The position numbers and the translations under genes are program-made. Positions 5,478 to 10,407 of a stretch of 10,407 bases of DNA are shown here, one piece after another. Source of the DNA: an uncultured Clostridia bacterium (GTDB lineage: Bacteria > Bacillota > Clostridia > Oscillospirales > Acutalibacteraceae); assembly GCA_946628455.1 (NCBI GenBank), contig CAMOWP010000057.1, forward strand, positions 1-10,407. The letters are read 5' to 3'. Below the pieces are notes generated by a model. It was not told the origin of the DNA. It saw nothing but the letters and a program-made list of their open reading frames with translations, and did not search any database. How positions within the stretch are numbered: the first letter of the stretch is position 1; each line of letters begins with the position of its first letter.

Positions 5478-5537
5478 TTGAAATTGAAAATTAAGGGCGG
5501 GCTATGTCCGCACCTGATTATACGGAGCGACAGATAA

Positions 5538-6701
5538 ATGAACACTAAACAGCTTGACAATGAATTTGTGGCGCACGCCTACGGACGCTTTGACGTTGTA
5601 CTTAAAAGCGGGCACGGCTCAACGCTGTATGACGAGGGCGGCAAAAAATATATAGATTTCGGCTCGGGTATCGGAGTTACGGCTTTCGGTATTGCGGACG
5701 AGGAATGGAAAAATGCGGTTAAGGCGCAGCTCGATTTAGTTCAGCACACAAGCAACTTATACTACACCTACCCCTGCGCCGAGCTTGCAAGGCTTCTCTG
5801 CGAAAAAACGGGTATGAAAAAGGTTTTCTTTTCAAACAGCGGAGCAGAGGCAAACGAGGGCGCAATTAAGTTTGCGAGAAAATATTCTTTTGACAAATAC
5901 GGCGAGGGGCGTTCGACGATTATAACGCTTAAAGACTCCTTTCACGGAAGAACGATAACAACGCTTGCGGCTACGGGTCAGGACGAATTCCACACAACCT
6001 TTATGCCGTTTACAGAGGGCTTTAAGCACTGCCCCGCTAACGATACTGACGCGCTCAAAAAAATGATTACAGACGATGTCTGCGCGATTATGTTTGAATG
6101 CATTCAGGGCGAGGGCGGCGTTAACAATCTTACTTATGAATTCGTTAAAGAGATTGAAAAGATTGCAAACGAAAAAGACATTCTTATTGTTGTTGACGAG
6201 GTACAGACGGGAAACGGCAGAACGGGAAAATATTTTTCTTACGAGCATTTTGATATTACCCCTGACATTGTTTCAACAGCTAAGGGGCTCGGCGGCGGGC
6301 TTCCGATTGGCGCGGTGCTTTTCGGCGAAAAGACTGCAGATAGCGTTACTCCGTCAAGCCACGGCTCAACCTTCGGCGGAAACCCGATTGCGGCGGCGGG
6401 AGCGATAAGCATTGTTAAAAGAATTGACGAAGCGTTTCTCACCTCTGTTGAGAAAAAAAGCAGATATATAAGAGACTTTCTAAACGGTATCAAGGGCGTT
6501 AGCTCACTCAGCGGTATCGGCTTGATGATAGGAATAAGCACGGATAAAAACGCAGGTGATATTGCAAAGAAATGCCTTGAAAAGGGGCTTCTTGTTCTTA
6601 CGGCACACGGCAACAGAGTAAGGCTTCTGCCTGCGCTTAACATAAGTAAAGAAGAAATTGACGAAGGGCTCAGCATTCTAAGGGAGGTAATTGAAGAATG
6701 A
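5538..6701 (+). CDS. argD: Acetylornithine aminotransferase
   Basis: This PLP enzyme converts N-acetylglutamate semialdehyde and glutamate to N-acetylornithine and 2-oxoglutarate. The 387-residue protein is a class III aminotransferase. The phosphate-binding SGAEANEGAIKFARK starts at residue 101, Asp220 in VVDEVQTGNGRTG contacts the pyridine nitrogen, and Lys249 in STAKGLGGGLP forms the Schiff base. HGSTFGGNPIA follows. GGAG ten bases upstream supports the ATG. It is the only gene in the run separated by a sizeable gap (60 bases), and its stop overlaps the argF start as ATGA. The same fold serves succinylornithine or GABA transaminases, but the operon settles the role. Confidence 0.95.
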   Translation: MNTKQLDNEFVAHAYGRFDVVLKSGHGSTLYDEGGKKYIDFGSGIGVTAFGIADEEWKNAVKAQLDLVQHTSNLYYTYPCAELARLLCEKTGMKKVFFSNSGAEANEGAIKFARKYSFDKYGEGRSTIITLKDSFHGRTITTLAATGQDEFHTTFMPFTEGFKHCPANDTDALKKMITDDVCAIMFECIQGEGGVNNLTYEFVKEIEKIANEKDILIVVDEVQTGNGRTGKYFSYEHFDITPDIVSTAKGLGGGLPIGAVLFGEKTADSVTPSSHGSTFGGNPIAAAGAISIVKRIDEAFLTSVEKKSRYIRDFLNGIKGVSSLSGIGLMIGISTDKNAGDIAKKCLEKGLLVLTAHGNRVRLLPALNISKEEIDEGLSILREVIEE

Positions 6702-7603
6702 AGCATTTACTTAAATTACAGGACTTATCCAAAAATGAAATACTCGAATTATTAAACCTTGCGGACCAGCTCAAATACGAGCAGCACAACGGCATCAAGC
6801 ATCATCATCTAAAGGGAAAGACCCTCGGCATGATTTTCCAGAAGAGCTCAACGCGAACGAGGGTAAGCTTTGAAACGGGTATGTATCAGCTCGGAGGCCA
6901 GGCGCTTTTCCTTTCCTCCCGTGATTTACAGATTGGCCGCGGCGAGCCCGTTGAGGATACGGCGCGCGTGCTTTCACGTTATCTTGACGGAATTATGATT
7001 CGCACCTTCGCTCAGAAGGAGGTTGAGGACCTTGCAGAATACGGCTCAATTCCGATAATTAACGGGCTTACCGATTACTGCCACCCCTGCCAGGTGCTCG
7101 CAGACCTTATGACGATAAGAGAGTTCAAAAAGAGCTTTGACGGGCTTAAGCTCACCTTCGTAGGCGACGGAAACAATATGGCGAATTCGCTTATAGTCGG
7201 AGCAATCACAATAGGTATGGAATGCGCCGTTGCCTGCCCGAAGGGTTATGAGCCCGACTCCGAGCTTATGAAATGGGCAAATGAAAACGGTAAGTTTACC
7301 TGCTCTGACAACATTGAGGAATGCGTTAAGGGCGCTGACGTGCTTTACACAGACGTTTGGGCTTCAATGGGTCAGGAGGAAGAAAAGGCTGAGCGCGAAA
7401 AGGTATTCAAAAGCTTTCAGATTAACGACTCAGTTATGGCGCTTGCAAATGAAGGCGCAATGGTGCTTCACTGCCTCCCTGCTCACCGCGAGGAGGAGAT
7501 AACCGCAAAGGTATTTGAGGAGCACGCAAACGAGATTTTTGAGGAAGCAGAAAACAGGCTTCACGCTCAAAAGGCAGTTCTTGTAAAATTAATGGCTGAT
7601 TAA
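6698..7603 (+). CDS. argF: Ornithine carbamoyltransferase
   Basis: This enzyme joins ornithine and carbamoyl phosphate to give citrulline. The 301-residue protein has the carbamoyl-phosphate site STRTRVSFE (residues 51-59), HPCQVLADL (from residue 129), and the ornithine-site motifs DVWASMGQE (219-227) and HCLPAHR (258-264). These separate it from aspartate carbamoyltransferase, which lacks HCLP. It starts within the argD stop (ATGA overlap) behind a strong GGGAGGT site, implying translational coupling. Its position directly before carAB places the carbamoyl-phosphate user beside its producer. A catabolic arcB role is less likely, since no arcA or arcC is present here. Confidence 0.95.
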   Translation: MKHLLKLQDLSKNEILELLNLADQLKYEQHNGIKHHHLKGKTLGMIFQKSSTRTRVSFETGMYQLGGQALFLSSRDLQIGRGEPVEDTARVLSRYLDGIMIRTFAQKEVEDLAEYGSIPIINGLTDYCHPCQVLADLMTIREFKKSFDGLKLTFVGDGNNMANSLIVGAITIGMECAVACPKGYEPDSELMKWANENGKFTCSDNIEECVKGADVLYTDVWASMGQEEEKAEREKVFKSFQINDSVMALANEGAMVLHCLPAHREEEITAKVFEEHANEIFEEAENRLHAQKAVLVKLMAD

Positions 7604-7623
7604 TTACAGTGACGGAAGATATT

Positions 7624-8709
7624 ATGGAAAAGGAAGTTTATATCTGCCTTGAAAGCGGAGAAATATTTAAAGGATACCGCTTCGGTGCAGACGGAGATAT
7701 AATAGGAGAGCTTGTTTTTACAACGGGTATGGGCGGCTACATTGAAACGCTGACCGACCCGAGCTACTACGGCCAGATAGTTATGCAGACCTTCCCTCTT
7801 ATAGGAAACTATGGAATTATAAGCGAGGATATGGAAAGCAAAAAGAGCTATGTTTCAGCTTACGTAGTACGCGAAAAGTGCGACGAGCCGAGCAATTTCA
7901 GATGCGAAAAGAGCCTTGATTCCTTTCTTAAGGAGCAGGGCGTTATCGGCGTCTGGGGCGTTGACACAAGAGAGATAACAAAAATCATACGCGAAAGAGG
8001 CGTTGCTAACGCGCTTATTACCTCAAACCCCAAGGATATTCCGTATGACAAAATCAGGGAATACAGGGTTGAAAACGCAGTTAAAAGCGTTTCTGCCGCG
8101 TCCCCTTCTCTCTCCCCGAGCGAGGAGCACAAATTCAACGTTGTGCTTATTGACTACGGCGCAAAGGGCAACATAGTACGCGAGCTCAACAAGCGCGGCT
8201 GCAACGTTGCAATTATGCCGCACGACACTAAGGCTGAGGATATTCTCAAGCTTTCCCCTGACGGAATTATGCTCTCAAACGGTCCCGGTGACCCGAGCGA
8301 GAACACAGATGAAATTGAGGAAATTAAAAAGCTTGTCGGCAATGTTCCGATTTTCGGAATCTGCCTCGGCCATCAGCTTCTTGCGCTGGCTATGGGCGGA
8401 AAAACAACTAAGCTGAAATACGGCCACCGCGGAGTTAATCAGCCCGTTAAAAGCCTTGAAACGGGCAGGACTTATATTTCCTCGCAGAATCACGGCTACG
8501 CCGTTTTAAGCGAAAGCGTAACCGACAAGGGCGGCGTTATTTCATATATTAATGCAAACGATAACACCTGCGAGGGCGTTGATTACCCCGAAAAGAAGGC
8601 GTTTTCGGTTCAGTTTCATCCCGAGGCCTGCTCAGGCCCGAAGGACGCGGAATTCATTTTTGATAAATTCATTAAGCTGATGGGAGGTAATGACAATGCC
8701 TCTGAATAA
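7624..8709 (+). CDS. carA: Carbamoyl-phosphate synthase, small (glutaminase) subunit
   Basis: CarA hydrolyses glutamine and channels ammonia to CarB. The 361-residue protein has the CarA-specific N-terminal domain (FTTGMGGYIETLTDPSYYGQ), then a class I glutamine amidotransferase domain from about residue 170. The nucleophile is Cys247 in FGICLGHQLLA, with His332 and Glu334 in FHPEACSGPKD and the LSNGPGDP motif near 218-225. The ATG at 7624 is chosen with a modest GGAAG site five bases upstream. A GTG at 7609 in frame would add five residues without a site. The gap to argF is 20 bases with no terminator. Membership of the arg operon suggests the arginine-regulated synthase; a separate pyrimidine-linked copy elsewhere is possible. 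Confidence 0.95.
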   Translation: MEKEVYICLESGEIFKGYRFGADGDIIGELVFTTGMGGYIETLTDPSYYGQIVMQTFPLIGNYGIISEDMESKKSYVSAYVVREKCDEPSNFRCEKSLDSFLKEQGVIGVWGVDTREITKIIRERGVANALITSNPKDIPYDKIREYRVENAVKSVSAASPSLSPSEEHKFNVVLIDYGAKGNIVRELNKRGCNVAIMPHDTKAEDILKLSPDGIMLSNGPGDPSENTDEIEEIKKLVGNVPIFGICLGHQLLALAMGGKTTKLKYGHRGVNQPVKSLETGRTYISSQNHGYAVLSESVTDKGGVISYINANDNTCEGVDYPEKKAFSVQFHPEACSGPKDAEFIFDKFIKLMGGNDNASE

Positions 8710-10407
8710 AGACATAAAAAAGGTGCTCGTTATCGGCTCGGGTCCGATAGTTATAGGTCAGGCGGCTGAGTTTGACTACGCAGGCGCACAGGCGTGCAGA
8801 GTTTTAAAGGACGAGGGTATTGAGGTTGTTCTTGTAAACTCCAATCCTGCAACGATTATGACGGACAAGGCGCTTGCAGACCACATTTACCTTGAGCCGC
8901 TGACTGAGCAGACCGTTAAAAGAATAATTGAAAAAGAAAAGCCTGACTCAATCCTCTGCGGACTCGGAGGACAGACAGGGCTTACAATCGGTATGCAGCT
9001 TGCAAAGGACGGCTATCTTGAAAAGATGGGCGTTAAGCTTCTCGGCACAAACGCTGAGGCTATTGACAAGGCTGAGGACAGGCAGATGTTCCGCGACACT
9101 ATGGTTAAGCTGAATCAGCCCGTAGTGCCGTCTGATATTGCAAACGACCTTGAAACGGCTGAGAGAATCGCCGAAGATATCGGCTATCCCGTTATTATAC
9201 GCCCTGCGTTCACTCTCGGCGGCGCAGGCGGCGGAGTTGCGTACAATAAAAACGAGCTTGACGTAATTGCTAAAAACGGGCTTATGCTCTCCCCCATCAC
9301 CCAGGTGCTTGTTGAAAAATACATAGCAGGCTGGAAGGAAATTGAATATGAGGTTATGAGGGACAGCGTTGGCAACGTTATCGCTGTCTGCTCAATGGAA
9401 AACTTTGACCCAGTAGGCGTTCATACGGGAGACAGCATTGTTATAGCTCCCGCAGTTACGCTTGCAGACAAGGAATATCAGATGCTCAGAAGCGCGTCCC
9501 TTGATATTATAACCGAGCTCGGAATTGAGGGCGGCTGTAACTGCCAGTTCGCGCTTGACCCCGAGAGCTTTGAATACAGCGTTATTGAGGTTAACCCGAG
9601 AGTTTCGCGTTCCTCTGCGCTTGCTTCCAAGGCTACGGGCTACCCTATTGCGAAGGTTACAACTAAAATCGCGCTTGGCTACACGCTTGACGAGATTAAA
9701 AACGACGTAACGGGAAAGACCTGCGCCTGCTTTGAGCCTGCGCTTGACTACGTTGTTGTTAAGGTTCCGAAATGGCCTTTTGACAAGTTTGTTCAGGCTT
9801 CGCGCAAGCTCGGCACACAGATGAAGGCAACGGGCGAGGTTATGAACATTGCGCCGAGCTTTGAGATGGCGATTATGAAGGCTGTAAGAGGCGCGGAAAT
9901 AGGGCTTGATACGCTTAACAATCCTGCTCTTGACGGAGCTGATATTCGCGAAAGGTTAAGCTCTCAGGACGATTTAAGGCTGTTCACAGTTTTCAGAGCG
10001 CTTAAAGAGGGTATAAGCGTTGACGAAATCCATAAAATCACTATGATTGACGAGTGGTTTTTATCAAAGCTTAAAAAACTTGCCGAATTTGAAAAGAAAA
10101 TTGAGGGCACTCCGCTTTCAAAGGAGCTTTACCTTAAGGGCAAGGCGCTCGGCTATACTGACAAGGCGCTTGAAAGAATAAGCGACTCCCCTCTCGCATA
10201 TCACAGAAGCTGCGTTTATAAAATGGTTGACACCTGCGGCGCGGAATTTGCCGCAGAAACGCCGTATTTCTATTCAACTTATGACGAGCACTGCGAAGCG
10301 AGAGCTCTCCCTGCAAGCGGCAAGGAGAAGATTATCGTTCTCGGCTCGGGGCCTATAAGAATCGGTCAGGGCATTGAGTTTGACTACTCCTCCGTTCACT
10401 GCGTATG
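8696..10407 (+). CDS. carB: Carbamoyl-phosphate synthase, large subunit (3' end outside the window)
   Basis: CarB makes carbamoyl phosphate from bicarbonate, ammonia and two ATP. About 570 of the usual 1,060-1,080 residues are present, with no stop before the window end. The N-terminal carboxyphosphate half includes GSGPIVIGQAAEFDYAG (14-30), the glycine loop TLGGAGGG (163-170), ENFDPVGVHTGDS and VIEVNPRVSRSSALASKATG. The oligomerisation region follows. The second, duplicated half then begins with VLGSGPIRIGQGIEFDY near the end, mirroring residue 14 onward. The ATG at 8696 follows GGGAGGT and overlaps the carA end by 14 bases, so the two subunits are probably translationally coupled. No frameshift is visible. 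Confidence 0.96.
   Translation, partial: MPLNKDIKKVLVIGSGPIVIGQAAEFDYAGAQACRVLKDEGIEVVLVNSNPATIMTDKALADHIYLEPLTEQTVKRIIEKEKPDSILCGLGGQTGLTIGMQLAKDGYLEKMGVKLLGTNAEAIDKAEDRQMFRDTMVKLNQPVVPSDIANDLETAERIAEDIGYPVIIRPAFTLGGAGGGVAYNKNELDVIAKNGLMLSPITQVLVEKYIAGWKEIEYEVMRDSVGNVIAVCSMENFDPVGVHTGDSIVIAPAVTLADKEYQMLRSASLDIITELGIEGGCNCQFALDPESFEYSVIEVNPRVSRSSALASKATGYPIAKVTTKIALGYTLDEIKNDVTGKTCACFEPALDYVVVKVPKWPFDKFVQASRKLGTQMKATGEVMNIAPSFEMAIMKAVRGAEIGLDTLNNPALDGADIRERLSSQDDLRLFTVFRALKEGISVDEIHKITMIDEWFLSKLKKLAEFEKKIEGTPLSKELYLKGKALGYTDKALERISDSPLAYHRSCVYKMVDTCGAEFAAETPYFYSTYDEHCEARALPASGKEKIIVLGSGPIRIGQGIEFDYSSVHCV

Noticed and set aside
6239..6706. Open frame of 155 codons antisense to argD
   Set aside because: It is a shadow frame; argD has all catalytic motifs on the other strand.

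Overview
This window looks like the chromosome of a low-to-mid GC Firmicute of the class Clostridia, most likely near Ruminococcus/Oscillospiraceae. The grounds are the tRNA genes with encoded CCA, strong AGGAG-type ribosome binding sites, TTGACA/TATAAT promoters, the Bacillus-like arginine operon order and a clostridial-phage type endolysin. The genus is a guess.

Bases 1-1024 hold a tRNA cluster. A truncated tRNA-Ser(UGA) runs leftwards off the window, tRNA-Ser(GCU) points right, and tRNA-Asp(GUC) plus tRNA-Thr(GGU) form a leftward unit with a consensus promoter. The 446 bases between tRNA-Ser(GCU) and tRNA-Thr contain no credible protein gene. They hold strong terminators and copies of tRNA 3' ends: a tRNA-Ser tail plus terminator start repeated 153 bp downstream of the intact gene, and a 91-bp exact direct repeat carrying the tRNA-Thr tail plus its terminator, offset by 174 bp. 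The two arrangements are built alike although they sit on opposite strands. They are the most unusual structure here.

Bases 1025-2154 (minus strand) encode a compact phage-type lysis cassette: a small membrane/coiled-coil protein, a small holin and an NlpC/P60 endolysin. The genes are nearly contiguous or overlapping, with their own promoter and terminator and no other phage genes in the window.

Bases 2155-2409 are a divergent regulatory region with a promoter in each direction and ArgR-box-like sequences.

Bases 2410-10407 (plus strand) are an arginine biosynthesis operon, argC-argJ-argB-argD-argF-carA-carB, with carB cut by the window end after about half of the protein. ArgB phosphorylates N-acetylglutamate, ArgC reduces it to the semialdehyde, ArgD transaminates it to N-acetylornithine, and ArgJ moves the acetyl group back to glutamate and releases ornithine. 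CarAB supplies carbamoyl phosphate and ArgF makes citrulline. Genes for argininosuccinate synthase and lyase are not in the window.
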